Origin: Ailanthus altissimus
Lineage: Eukaryota; Streptophyta; Magnoliopsida; Sapindales; Simaroubaceae
DNA: 64,000 bases
Direction of reading: 5' to 3'
NCBI GenBank assembly: GCA_946807835.1
Contig: OX327686.1
Coordinates: 16,988,001-17,052,000 of the forward strand
A model generated the notes under the pieces. It was not told where the DNA came from, made no database searches, and was given only the letters and a program-made list of their open reading frames with translations. The position numbers and the translations under genes were made by a program. Below, piece by piece: positions 1 to 11,477 of the stretch (the stretch's first letter is position 1; each line of letters opens with the position of its first letter).

Positions 1-1
1 G

Positions 2-3000
2 GATTGTAGGAAGAGGACTACTGGGTGTTATAAGTGCGGTCAAGAGGGCCACTATATAAGAGATTGCCCGAATGATGGAGCTAGCAGTAAGCTAGAAGAT
101 AGACCACCAGCTCTGGGATAAACTAGTGGCGGCTGAGGGCAGATTCGAGGAGGTCCCCAATTTAGAAGATTGAGTGGCGCGAGCCAGCCTAGTAGGGGAG
201 CCAGTCAAGGAATATTATCTAGAGGATTGCAAGGGAGACCGCATACCTAGGCTAGGGTATTTGCGGTGACCCAACAGACCGCATATAATATCAATTTTTG
301 ATCGAGATGCTTATGTACTGATAGATCCTGGAGCGACCCATTCTTTTATTTCTTTGGAGTTTGCTGCAAATGCTAGTATAGTACCCCAGTTATTTGATGG
401 TGTAGTAGTAGTGTCTCTTCCTACCGGAGACTCCATTATAGCAGAAACGGTGTATAGAAGTAGTAAAATCAGTATTGAGAGCCAAGAGTTTATGGCGGAT
501 TTGATTGTGTTGGCCATTAGTGAGATTGATGTGATTTTAGGGATGGATTGGTTGTCTAATTATCGGGCCTTAGTGGATTGCTACCAGAAAGAAGTTAGAT
601 TATGTAGCCCAAGCGGAACGGAAGTTATTTTTCGTGGGGTGCGAAAATCACTTTCTGTTGGCATAGTGTCAGTAATGAAGGCAAAAATGATGCTTCGGAA
701 GTCATGTCAGGGTTACTTAGTCTATGTTATAGACGTAAGAGATGATGGAACGAAATTGGAGGATATTTCGGTGGTTAGAGAGTTTCCAGATGTATTCCCA
801 GAGGATCTTCCGGGCTTGCCTCGAGATAGAGAGATAGAGTTTAAAATAGAAGTAGCCCCTGGAACGCAACCAATTTCTAAAGTACCCTACAGAATGGTTC
901 CTTCAGAATTAAAAGAACTGAAGGTTCAGTTAGAGGAGTTGGTGAATAAGGGTTTCATTAGATTGAGTACTTCTCCTTGGGGGGCACCGGTTTTGTTTGT
1001 GAAGAAGAAAGACGGAAGCATGAGATTATGCATTGATTACAGGGTGTTGAATAATGTAACAGTGCGTAATTAATATCCACTTCTGAGAATTGATGATTTG
1101 TTTGATCAGCTACAAGGAGCCAGAGTATTTTCCAAGATAGATCTAAGGTCAGGCTATCATCAACGGAAGATCCGGGAAGAAGATGTTCCTAAGATGGCCT
1201 TTAGGACCCGATATGGGCATTATGAATTCTTGATTATGCCTTTTAGGCTGACTAATGCCCCAGCTACTTTTATGGATCTCATGAATAAAGTTTTTAGATC
1301 CTATTTAGATCGGTTTGTGATAGTATTTATTGATGATATACTGGTTTATTCAAGCAGTAAGAAAGAGCATGCAGAACATTTGAGGATAGTTTTACAGACC
1401 TTATGGGAGCATCGGCTGTACGCCAAACTTAGTAAATGTCAGTTTTGGCTAGATAGAGTGGCATTTTGTGGGCATGTAATCTCTGCAGAATAGGTAGCTG
1501 TGGATCCCCAGAAGATCGAAGCAATAGTGAATTGGAGACAGCCCACGAATGTGACCGAGGTTCGTAGCTTCTTAGGTTTGGCCGGATATTATAGGAAGTT
1601 TGTAAATGGATTCTCAAAGATAGCCGCTCCTCTGACTAAGCTAACCTGAAAAGAAGAGAAGTTTGTATGGTCGAAAGCGTGCCAACGAAGTTTTGAAGAG
1701 CTTAAGCGAAGGTTGACTTCGGCCCAGTGCTATGGATTTACCATATATTGTGATGCTTCCAGGAAAGATCTAGGTTGTGTGCTGATGCAGAAGGAGAAAG
1801 TAATAGCCATGCTTCCAGACAATTAAAGAAGCATGAACAAAATTATCCTACACATGACCTAGAACTAGCTGCAGTAGTTTTTGCTTTAAGAATTTGGAGG
1901 CATTATTTATATGGGGTTCCTTGCAAGATCTTTACGGATCATAAGAGCCTGTAGTACTTGTTCACTTAGAAAGAATTGAATATGAGGCAGAAAAGGTGGC
2001 TGGAGCTTATTAAAGATTATGAGTGCACCTTGGATTACCATCTAGGAAAAGTTAATGTGGTAGCAGATGCTTTCAGCAGAAAGCTTGTCGGTTCAATAGC
2101 TCACTTGAAGGTCGCATATCTATCAATGTTGATAGAATTGAGGTCTTTAGGTGTAAAATTAGAATTGTTAGATTCGGGAGCACTATTAGCCACATTTCAG
2201 ATCCGTCCAATACTGGTTGATCAGATCAAAGAACTATAGACTCAAGATCCACAAGTAGTTAAATTAAAGGGTGAAATCGAGTCCGAACAACGGAAGGATC
2301 TTTCAGTGACCGAGGATGGTGTAGTAACCTTTGGTTGGAGGTTATATGTTCCGAATGTAAATGAGTTAAGAAGAGAGATTATGGAAGAAGCTCATTCTTC
2401 TGCGTATGCTATGCATCCGGGGAGCACAAAGATGTACCGTACCCTAAAAGAGCACTACTGGTGGAAGGGTATGAAGAAAGATATAGTTGAATTTGTCTTG
2501 ATATGCCTAACTTGCCAACAAGTAAAAGCTGAGCATCAAAAACCTACAGGGCTCTTGCAACCCCTTCCAATTCCAAAGTGGAAATGGGAAAGAATAACGA
2601 TGGATTTTGTGGTAGGACTTTCGCGTAACCAGAGAGGCAATGATGCAATATGGGTGATTGTTTATAGACTGACGACATCTGCCCATTTCCTACCCATTAA
2701 AAGCAGTTATTCTTTAGATAAATTGGCCCAGTTGTACGTAGATGAGGTAGTATGACTCCATGGAGTTCCGGTATTTATTGTGTTAGATAGGGATCCACGG
2801 TTTACTTCTCGATTTTGGCCTAGCTTACAGAAAGCTCTAGGCACAACATTAAGTTTCAGTACGACTTTTCATCCTCAGACGGATGGTCAATCTGAGCAGA
2901 CAATTCAAACACTTGAAGATATGCTTAGAGCGTGTATTATAGAGTTTAAGGGGAGTTGGGATACTCATTTGCCACTAATAGAGTTCGCCTACAATAACAG

Positions 3001-3652
3001 CTATCAGACTAGCATTGGGATGGCACCATATGAAGCATTGTATAGAAGGAAATGCAGAACTCCAGTTTGTTGGGATGAGATAGGTGAAAGGAAGCTGATC
3101 GGCCCAAAAATTATTCTGATTACTTCAGAAAAGATTCAACTTATCAGGCAGAGATTGAAAACAGCTAATGATAGACAGAAGAGTTATGCAGATAACAAGA
3201 GAAGAGACTTGGAGTTTCAGATTGGTGATAAGGTCTTTTTGAAGATATCACCATGGAAAGGAGTACTAAGATTCGGGAAGCGAGAAAAGCTGAGTCCCCG
3301 ATATATTGGGCCGTATGAGATAGTTGAAAGAGTTGAAAATGTGGCATATCGTCTACGGTTACCCGAAGATCTAGCTAGAATCCATGATGTGTTTCATGTT
3401 TCCATGCTTTGCAAGTATATAGCAGATCCTTCGCACATCCTAAGGGAACAATTAGTAGAATTGAATGAGAACTTGACCAACGAAGAGAAGCCTGTGCAAA
3501 TCCTAGACCGGAAAGAGCAAGTGCTTCGTAACAAAAGCATTCCCTTAATGAAGGTGTTATGGATGAACCATGGAGTAAAAGAAGCCACGTGGGAACGTGA
3601 AGATCAGATGCAAGTACAACATCCCCACCTCTTCGAGACAGGTATATTTTAA
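2..3652 (+). pseudogene. Tekay-type Ty3/gypsy polyprotein, 3' two-thirds, decayed (copy A)
   Basis: The frame carries, in order, a CCHC knuckle (CYKCGQEGHYIRDC, about 32-75), a protease with [10 protein letters not shown] (about 318-350), reverse transcriptase (about 780-1560; FIDD box near 1330), RNase H (about 1740-2100), integrase with an HHCC finger (about 2410-2520) and catalytic core (about 2600-3060), and a C-terminal chromodomain (about 3480-3635). Domain order and chromodomain place it with plant chromoviruses, Tekay/Del lineage by resemblance. It would encode virus-like-particle protein, protease and replication enzymes. It cannot now: stops lie at 1071, 1491, 1647, 2237 and 2753 among others, and about 25 bp of the RNase H start is lost near 1720-1735. 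Copy C at 52157-56760 shows that most stops are CAG/CAA/CGA turned to TAG/TAA/TGA. The gag start lies off the left edge. A polypurine tract and an LTR follow directly. Confidence 0.93.
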
Positions 3653-3674
3653 ATTTTGAGGACGAAAGTTTTTT

Positions 3675-3690
3675 CAAGGAGGGGTGAAAT
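3675..3690 (+). other. Polypurine tract of Tekay copy A
   Basis: A purine-rich run (CAAGGAGGGGTGAAAT) lies immediately before the TG that opens the LTR at 3691. The same arrangement is seen at 56791-56806 in copy C. This is the plus-strand priming site in reverse transcription. Confidence 0.8.
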
Positions 3691-4260
3691 TGAAATATCC
3701 AATCCCTATTAGTAGTATTGGCGCTTATATTTCGGTATAGAGTAAATAAGACACTGTAGGGTTACTCAATTTTAACCCTATTAGAAATATTTCCTTTATA
3801 GTGCACGTGAGAGATATTAGACCTAATTTGGTAATTTCACAGTCGATCGGTGTGCCGGACGACCTTAGAATATTTTTGGAATTTTTCTCTATTGGCTTAG
3901 AAAAGGAAATCCTAATTTACTATATGAATTTACATTTAAGGGTGATGTATGGAACAAGCCTTTGTTGAGAAACATAATCCATATATTAGAGAATGGACCA
4001 ATTAGAAGAAATCTCATGGATTGCCAAGTTGGAAATTCTAGTTAGTTCTTTGGACTATTCTAACTAGATAGTTACAAATGAACTAATTACATAATTAGTT
4101 TTTAACTAATGGCAAATTAGTAATATTAAGTAAGTTGAAGGGCAAAATGGTCAATTGAGGGAGCACTATATAAATGTTGGAAGTGTGTAGAAATTGGAAG
4201 AGAACTAAAAGCAAACACTTAGAGCCAAAAGAGAGAAAATTTGAGCTTGAAGGGGGGTGC
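3691..4260 (+). repeat. Tekay LTR fragment, first ~570 bp
   Basis: It opens TGAAATATCC (family consensus TGTAATATCC) right after the polypurine tract. It matches the start of the complete LTR at 4419 as far as the run of G just before the GCTGCTACAG segment. There it is cut and a new LTR start follows at 4261. It includes the U3 TATA region (actatataaat near 4166-4176). It should be the 3' LTR of copy A, but only its first fifth remains. Confidence 0.85.
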
Positions 4261-4418
4261 TGTAATATCCAATCCCTAACAGTAGTATTGGTGCCTAGAT
4301 TTCGGTATAAAGCAAATAAGACACCGTAGGGTTACTCGATTTTAACCCTATTAGAAATATTTCCTTTATAGTGCACGTGAGAGATATTAGACCTAATTTG
4401 GTAATTTCACACACGATC
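4261..4418 (+). repeat. Tekay LTR fragment, first ~158 bp
   Basis: A second copy of the LTR start (TGTAATATCCAATCCC). It runs to ACACGATC and is then replaced by a third LTR start at 4419. The junction falls exactly on an LTR terminus, as expected when one LTR inserts into another of its own family. Confidence 0.85.
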
Positions 4419-7135
4419 TGTAATATTCAATCTCTATTAGTAGTATTGGCGCTTAGATTTCAGTATAGAGCAAATAAGACACCGTAGGGTTACTCGATTT
4501 TAACCCTATTAGAAATATTCTCTTTATAGTGCACGCGAGAGATATTAGACCTAATTTGGTAATTTAACACTCGATCGGTGCGCCGGACGACCCTAGAATA
4601 TTTTTGGAATTTTTCTCTATTGGCTTAGAAAAGAAAATCCTAATTTACTACATGGATTTCCATTTAAGGGTTATGAATGGAACAAGCCTTTGTTGAGAAA
4701 TATAATTCATATATTAAAGAATGGATCAATTAGAAACAATCTCATGGATTGCCAAGTTGGAAACTCTAGTTAGTTCTTTTGACTATTCTAACTAGATAGT
4801 TATAAAGAAACCAATTAAATCTTTTCATTTGAACTAATGCCAAGTTAAAAGTTTTAAGTAAGTTGAAGGGAAAAATGGTCAATTAAGGGAGCACTATATA
4901 TATATTAGAAGTGTGTAAAAATTTGAAGAGAGATCAAAACCAACACATAGACAAAAAAGAGAGAAATTCGAGCTTCAAAGGGGGGGGGGGGCTGCTACAG
5001 TGACTATTAAAGTTTTTTTCTTGATCAAGCCAAACTAAGGTTACATACCAATCCCTAAGCTTAATTGAAGCCTCAATTAGTGGAAATTCAAGAAAAAGAG
5101 GTAAGAAAAGCATTGTTTTATTAGTTTGATAAGTGAGCTTTCAAGAATGCTTAAATTGATGTTCTTATGTGTATTCTTGGCTTAGATTGAGTTGAATTCT
5201 AGTTTGGAGCTTGAAGGAGTCATCAATTTGAAGAAATTGGCAAGGTAAGAATTAAGGTTTTTGGTGATTTTGTTGTAGAGATTTCAATTGGTTGTAATTA
5301 GGGCTTTAGAATGAAATTGGCATGATTTTATTGTAATTGGAACAAGAAATTGAGAAAAGGAATGTGTTGGAACCTAGGGTGGAATTCTGCCACTTTAGGG
5401 AAGTTAGGGATTGAGTGGTGTTTTGAATGAATTGCTATGTGTAAATGGTGCATATTGTAAATTGAATGTATATGTTGATGGAAAAATAAAAAATGAAGAT
5501 AATGGGACACAATTGTCCATTTTGGAAAGGTGAAGGGGAATTATGTCCAACCAAGATTATAAGGCGTTCAATAATTTTCAGGGCACCGGATGGTGAGATA
5601 GGTTAGATTAAAGGGCTCCGTAAATAAAAATCGAGAAGTATTTTACATCCGGGCTTTGTATGCCAATTAGGGCATTTAGTAGTTAAATGAAATTCTAGCA
5701 TTCGATTTGGTTCTAAATGTCATTTATGGCGCGTAGGTGAAGATAACCGAGAGCGATAACGGGAGCAGAAATCGGGAGCGAAATTGAGCGTGGAGCGGTT
5801 GTGAGTGAAAATCTGCCATTTCTTTTACTTTTCGTTTATTATGTTTTCGCATAATGAATATGCATGTTTTATGAGCTTTTGATGCATAACCATGATTTAT
5901 GATCTTGATATATATTCATAGACATGCCTTTACATGTTTGAATTGAGAAACAGTTTCTGCATTCATTTTTAAGGCCATTGGTACCCTCAGATTATAGTGG
6001 TGATGATTGTGTGTCACTAACTCTGGGAAGTCGGGATGTCGAGTCATGTGAGTCGCTCTATGTGTACGGGTATTGTCTCGCTATATGCATGCGATGTAGG
6101 ATTCCGCTGCATAGCCAGTGAGATGTCTTGAGATGTCACTGTGGGTGCTGCTAGTTGAGGTGCCCCATGACCTACTCACGTGTGCGGTACTAGTTGAGTC
6201 GCTGCGTGGGTATAGAGCTTTAGGGTTACCATGGGTACAGTTTAGAAAGAAAATGACCGAGCGAGGATTTTACTAGTTTTCGATTTGCCGAAGTATTTAT
6301 GCATTTGTATGCACACCAATATGTTATTATGTTATACAGATTCGGAATATAGTTTTCGAAAGATGTAGATAAAACTGCTCGGCAAGATTTCAATAGCATG
6401 TGATGTTAGAAACCATTTTACAGTTTTACATCAGTTTTAGAAGCATGATTTCTGCATGAACTTTAGAATTTGCTATCTATACATGATGTTATTTTATTAA
6501 AATTTTATTTGCACTCACTGAGCTCCTTTAGCTCACCCGGTTTGTGTTTTATGTTTTCTGAACCCCTTTCCTAGGTGTAGGTCTCGGTACGCAAGCTGCT
6601 GATTCTCCTATTGCCGAGTAGTGGGCCGAATCCGAAGATCTTTTTTTGTACATGTAAATGTGCTAAATAGCACTCTTTACTTTATGCATAATAGTTTTAG
6701 GCATGTATATTTGTATATATGTTTTGAACCAAGAAGAAGAGATTTAAATTTAGGATGATCGTTTTTACTTTTTATGATTATGCCTATTTTGTGATTCAAA
6801 TGAATAATTGAGTTGTTTTGGACTTGATTTGGAAAGGACTGGAGGTCCGAATTGGTAGTTTTGAGATGTATTGGAAATAGAAGTGGAATTTCTTTACAGG
6901 TTTGATATGAATTTTTCGAAAAACAAGGGAAACTCTGTCCGTTTTTTTTTCTTCTTAAAATTAAGGTTGTCATTTTCATGTATATTACAAGATCGTCTCA
7001 ATAGTAGCAAGAATTAAAAAGGGGTTCGCCTCGCGGAATTTCTCAACTTATCCATTAGGTCGGAGGAACTTCCGTCGGGATGCCCGGCAGGGCAGCTGGG
7101 ATCTATAGTAGAGTGTCTCAGGTCGGGTCCTGTCA
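4419..7135 (+). repeat. Tekay LTR, full length (2717 bp)
   Basis: Starts TGTAATATTC and ends CCTGTCA, giving TG...CA termini. A tRNA-iMet-like primer site begins 3 bp later at 7139. Matching full LTRs lie at 8279-10877, 23527-26258 (minus), 27536-30305 and 56807-59469. It carries a 12-base G run at 4980-4991. It contains only short chance ORFs. It serves as the 5' LTR of the gag remnant that follows and, in the compound structure, also replaces the 3' LTR of copy A. Confidence 0.92.
4895..4906 (+). promoter_or_regulatory. Putative TATA box of Tekay LTR
   Basis: TATATATATATT lies about 475 bp into the LTR after GGGAGCAC, followed by an A-rich stretch, the G run and a CTGCTACAGTGAC segment. 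Related LTRs keep a TATA-like stretch at the same place (near 4168, 28011 and 57266). The LTR at 8279-10877 has lost it. Position fits a pol II core promoter; activity is inferred. Confidence 0.55.
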
Positions 7136-7138
7136 GAG

Positions 7139-7150
7139 TTGTATCAGAGC
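7139..7150 (+). other. Primer binding site, tRNA-iMet type
   Basis: TTGTATCAGAGC starts 3 bp after the LTR end and differs by one base from TGGTATCAGAGC, the usual complement of the plant initiator tRNA-Met 3' end. It marks 7151 onward as the start of a Tekay internal region. Confidence 0.85.
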
Positions 7151-7285
7151 ACGGTTTTTGAAGTTTTAGTTAAAAAGTTCATTTTTAGAATGAGATTCTT
7201 GGAATTGCATGCATATTTTTCTAAGTTTAGTAAGTTGAATTCTTTACATTTGATAATCATTTGCATCACTAAATTTTCAGAAATT

Positions 7286-8278
7286 ATGCATCATTGTGGA
7301 GGCCCACGTACTAGGAGAGCAGCTGCGGAGACTCTTGCACCTGAAGAGTAGCAGGGAAATGAGTCGGTAAATGTTATTACGCCTCAGACCCCTCCTGAAT
7401 CATCTCAACCCGCTATGCCAGAGGGTGGAAACATGAATATAGCTCAAATGGCCCAAATACTAGCAGCGGCGATGCAACAGCCGCGAGAGACCGGAGTGTC
7501 CATTAAGCGCGCCAAGAAATTGGGTGCTAAGCCTTATGACGGTACCGGAGATCCCGAGAGAGCCTTATCTTGGTTAGAGAACAATGAAGAAATTTTTAAG
7601 GTTATGGGAAGTACAGAAGAGCAGATGGTGGTATACTCCGCATTTTTATTGAAAGAAGGAGCGAAAGATTGGTGGAAGGCCTTGCAAAGGAGCAACGCCA
7701 ATGGTGTGTCTTGGGCACTTTTCAAAGAGGAATTTCTGAATAAGTTCTACCCCAAAAGTTATAAAGATGCGAAGATAGAAGAATTCTTCAAGCTCGAATA
7801 GGGTTCCCTCTCAGTGGCTGAGTACGAGAATAAGTTTTCGGGGCTCTTTCGTGCCGTTCCCTTTATAGCCGATAATGAGGAGCAGAAGGCTAACCGGTTT
7901 GCAATGGTCTTAATCCACGAATCAGGGCATATGTGGTATCGGCAGCCCACACTCAGTATGGAGCATTGGTGGAAGCTATAACCCGGGTTGAAAGAAGCAT
8001 GACGGCCATCCCTAAACCGAAACAGCAGGGTCAGAAAAGAGGCTGGTCAGGTAGTTCTCGAGTAGGACCGAGCAAATTCACCCGAACAGATGAGAGATAT
8101 TCATGGTCCAGTAGTCGAAAACCAAGCCAAGGAGCTCAATCTAGCCAAGCTTTCGTTCGACAACCATCAGCCGGATTTCGAAGCACTAAGGAGAGTTGGA
8201 AGAATTTCCCGATGTGTAATAAATGTGGCAAGGCCCATCCGGGGGATTGTAGGAAGGGGATTACCGGGGTGTTATAAG
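7286..8278 (+). pseudogene. Tekay gag, broken and cut at the zinc knuckle (copy B)
   Basis: Begins MHHCGGPRTRRAAAE and contains a retrotransposon gag domain (about 7500-7900; WLENNEEIFKVMG, YSAFLLKEGAKDWW) and the start of a cysteine knuckle (CNKCGKAHPGDC, about 8216-8251). In-frame TAG codons lie at 7349 and 7799, and the frame slips near 7925. The sequence stops at GTTATAAG, the point matching base 38 of the window in copy A, where an LTR begins at 8279. Gag would form the particle shell; protease and pol are missing from this copy. The start was chosen because copy C has the same ATG at 52157. Confidence 0.9.
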
Positions 8279-10877
8279 TGTAATATCCAATCCCTATTAG
8301 TAGTATTGACGCGTAAATTTTGGTATAGAGTAAATAAGACACCGTAGGGTTCTCGATTTTAACCCTATTAAAAATATTCCCTTTATAGTGCACGCGAGAG
8401 ATATTAGACCTAATTTGGTAATTTCACACTCGATCGGTGCGCCGGACGACCCTAAAATATTTTTAAAATTTTTCTCTATTGGCTTAGAAAAGAAAATCCT
8501 AATTTACTACATGAATTTCTATTTAAGGGTTATGAATGGAACAAGCCTTTGTTGAGAAATACAATCCATATATTAAGGAATGGACCAATTAGAAACAATC
8601 TCATAGATTGCCAAGTTGGAAACTCTAGTTAGTTCTTTTGACTATTCTAACTAGATAGTTATAAAGAAATCAATTAAATCTTTTCATTTGATTTCATGAT
8701 CTTTCATGCTTAATCAAGCCAAACTAAGGTTACATATGAATCCCTAAGCTCAATTGAAGCCTCAATTAGTGGAAATTCAAGAAAAAGAGGTAAGAAAAGC
8801 ATCTTTTATGAGTTTGATAAGTGAGAATTCAAGAATGTGTTAATTGATGTTCTTATGTGTATTCTTGGCTTAGATTGAGTTAAATTCTAGTTTGGAGCTT
8901 GAAGGAGTCATCAATTTGAAGAAATTGGCAAGGTGAGAATTAGAGTTTTTGGTGATTTTGTTGTAGAGATTTCAATTGATTGTAATTAGGGCTTTAGAAT
9001 GAAATTGGCATGATTTTGTTGTAATTGGAACAAGAAATTGAGAAAAGGAATGTGTTGGAACCTAGGGTGAAATTCTGCCACTTTAGGGAAGTTAGGAATT
9101 GAGTGGTGTTTTGATTGAATTGTTGTGTGTAAATGATGCATTTTGTGAATGGAATGTATATGGTTGATGAAAAACCCAAAAATGAAGAAAATGAGACATA
9201 ATTGTCCATGTTGGAAAGGTGAAGGGTAATTATGTCCAACCAAGTTATAAGGCGTTCAATAATTTTCAGAGCGTCGGATGGTGTGTTAGATTAGATTAAA
9301 TGACTCCGTAAATAAAAATTGAAAAGTAGTATGTATCCGGGCTTTGTATGCCGATTGAGGCGTTTAGTAGTTAAATGAGATTCTAGCATTCGATTTAGTT
9401 CTAAATGTCATTTGTGGTGCGTAGGTGAAGATAACCGAGAGCGGTAACGGGAGCAGAAATCGGGAGCGAAATTGAGTGCGGATCGGTAGTGAGTGGAAAT
9501 CTGCCATTTCTTTTACTTTACGTTTATTATGTTTTCGCATAATGAATATGTATGTTTTATGAGCTTTCGATGCATAAACATGATTTATGATCTTGATATA
9601 TATATTCATAGACATGCTTTTACATGTTCGATTTGAGAAACAGTTTTAAAATTTCTGCATTTATTTTAAAGGCCATTAGTACCCTCAGATTGTAGTGGTA
9701 ATGATTGTATTAGACCCGGCAGGTATATCCTGTGCTCATCGGCAGGTCTTGGGGGTGTGTCACTAACTCCGGGAAGTAAGGATGTCGAGTCATGTGAGTC
9801 GCCCTATGTGTACGGGGTATTGTCTCGCTATATGTATGCGATGTAGGATTTCGCTGCATAGCCAGTGAGATGTCTTGAGATGTCATTGTGGGTGCTGTTA
9901 GTTGAGGTGCCCCGTGACCTACTCATGTGTGCGGTGCTAGTTGAGTCGCTGCGTGAGTATAGAGCTTTAGGGTTACCATTGGTACAGTTTAGAAAGAAAT
10001 TTGTCGAGCGAGGATTTTACTAGTTTTCGATTTACCGATAGCATTTATGCATTTATATGCACACAGCAGTTATTATGTTATATAGATGCTGGATATGGTT
10101 TTCCAAAGATGTAGATAAAATCCGCTCGGCAAGATTTCATTAGCATATGATATTAGAAACTGTTTTACAGGTTTACCTCAGTTTTAGAAGCATGATTTCT
10201 ACATGTACTTTAGAATTTGCTATCTATACATAATGTTATTTTATTTGAAATCTTATTTGCACTCATTGAGCTCCTTTAGCTCACCCGTTTTGTGTTTTAT
10301 ATTTTCTAAACCCCTTTCCCAGGTGCAGGTCTTGGTACGCAAGCTGCTGATTCTCCTATTGCCAAGTAGTGGGCCGAATCCGAAAATCATTTTTGTACAT
10401 GTAAATGTGCTAAATAGCACTCTTTACTTTATGCATAGTAGTTGTAGGCATGTATATTAGTATATATGTTTTGAACCAACAAGAAAAGAATTCGAGATTA
10501 TGATGATCATTTTTGCTTTTCAAGAGTATGCTCATTTTGGGATTTAAATGAAACTATTGAGTTGTGTTGGATTTGATTTGGAAAGGACCGGAGGTCTGAA
10601 TTGGTAGTATTGAGATGTATTGGAAATAGAAGTGAAATTTCTTTGCAGGTTTTATATAGATTTTCTGAAAAACAGGGAAAACTCTGTCCGTTTTTTTTAA
10701 TTTAAAATGCCATTTTCATGTATATTACAAGACCTTCTCAGTAGTAACAAGAATTAAAAAGGGGTTCGCCTCACGGAATTTCTCAACTTTCCCAGTTAGG
10801 TTCAGAGGAACTTCCGTCGGGGTGCCCGGCAGGGCCGCTGGGATCTATAGTAGAGGGTCTCGGGTCGGGTCCTGTCA
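8279..10877 (+). repeat. Tekay LTR, 2599 bp, lacking the TATA region
   Basis: Starts TGTAATATCC and ends CCTGTCA. An internal deletion near 8690 removes the stretch holding the TATA box and presumed transcription start of its relatives. Its 5-bp flanks, ATAAG in Tekay gag and GTTCT in a CRM-like LTR, do not match. It is therefore not a simple solo LTR. Bases 8766-9193 are identical to 28204-28631 in another copy. Confidence 0.9.
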
Positions 10878-11464
10878 GTTCTAATTCATATTTTTATATA
10901 AATAAAAATAAGAACCTTGACCAGTTATCTATAAGAGATAAGAACCAAAGATTATAGATGCCACACTCAAGATAAATGAGAAGTTGTGAATGATAAGTCT
11001 GAAAGAACGCCACAAGATAAAATCTTGATAAGTTTTAATAAAAGTTCTTTGAAGAACTTAAGAGAAAACTCTCAAAATTAATATCATCAATTCTATTTTC
11101 GTTCTCCCTCATCTCTTATATATTTATAGAGACCTCTTGGGATATCTAGCATTTATTATAGCAATTAATGACAACTTATAACTACTAACTACCAACTATT
11201 ACCAATAACTTAGGCACTTAGGATTTCAACAATTACTACAACAATTAATGAAAACTTACAAGTACTAACTACAAACTACTACCAATAAACTAGGCACTTA
11301 GAATGCTAACACTTATTACAACAGTTAATGATAACTTATAACTACTAACTACCAACAACTACCAATATTGAGACTTCACATCAAATAGGCTATTCACTTG
11401 AGCTATTATACTATTATTCCCCCATCACACACGGATGGTAAATGGACCTTGTGAATTTTTGACA
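10878..11464 (-). repeat. CRM-like element A, 3' LTR, truncated
   Basis: Read on the minus strand it opens TGTCAAAAATTC at 11464 and matches the LTRs at 34763-35487 and 14296-14478. About 54 bp of its 3' end are missing where the Tekay LTR ends at 10877. The purine-rich run just inside (11478-11495, seen as CATTCCCCCTCTCTTGAA on the plus strand) is the likely polypurine tract, about 13 bp from the LTR. Confidence 0.75.
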
Positions 11465-11477
11465 GTCTATTTCGCAT

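Noticed and set aside
7139..7150. TATCAGAGC stretches as possible tRNA genes
   Set aside because: Only the 12-18 bases complementary to tRNA 3' ends are present, next to LTRs; no cloverleaf follows. They are primer sites.
8986..9243. Minus-strand ~85-codon ORF repeated at 28424-28681, and similar ORFs at 5328-5510, 25174-25430 and 57688-57903
   Set aside because: They lie in the body of Tekay LTRs and recur only because the LTR recurs. Frames shift between copies and no protein family is recognised.
4419..10877. A simple complete Tekay element with 5' LTR 4419-7135 and 3' LTR 8279-10877
   Set aside because: Outer flanks (CGATC and GTTCT) do not match, the internal part is only ~1.1 kb of gag ending without a polypurine tract, and the left side is another LTR. 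A recombination product fits better.
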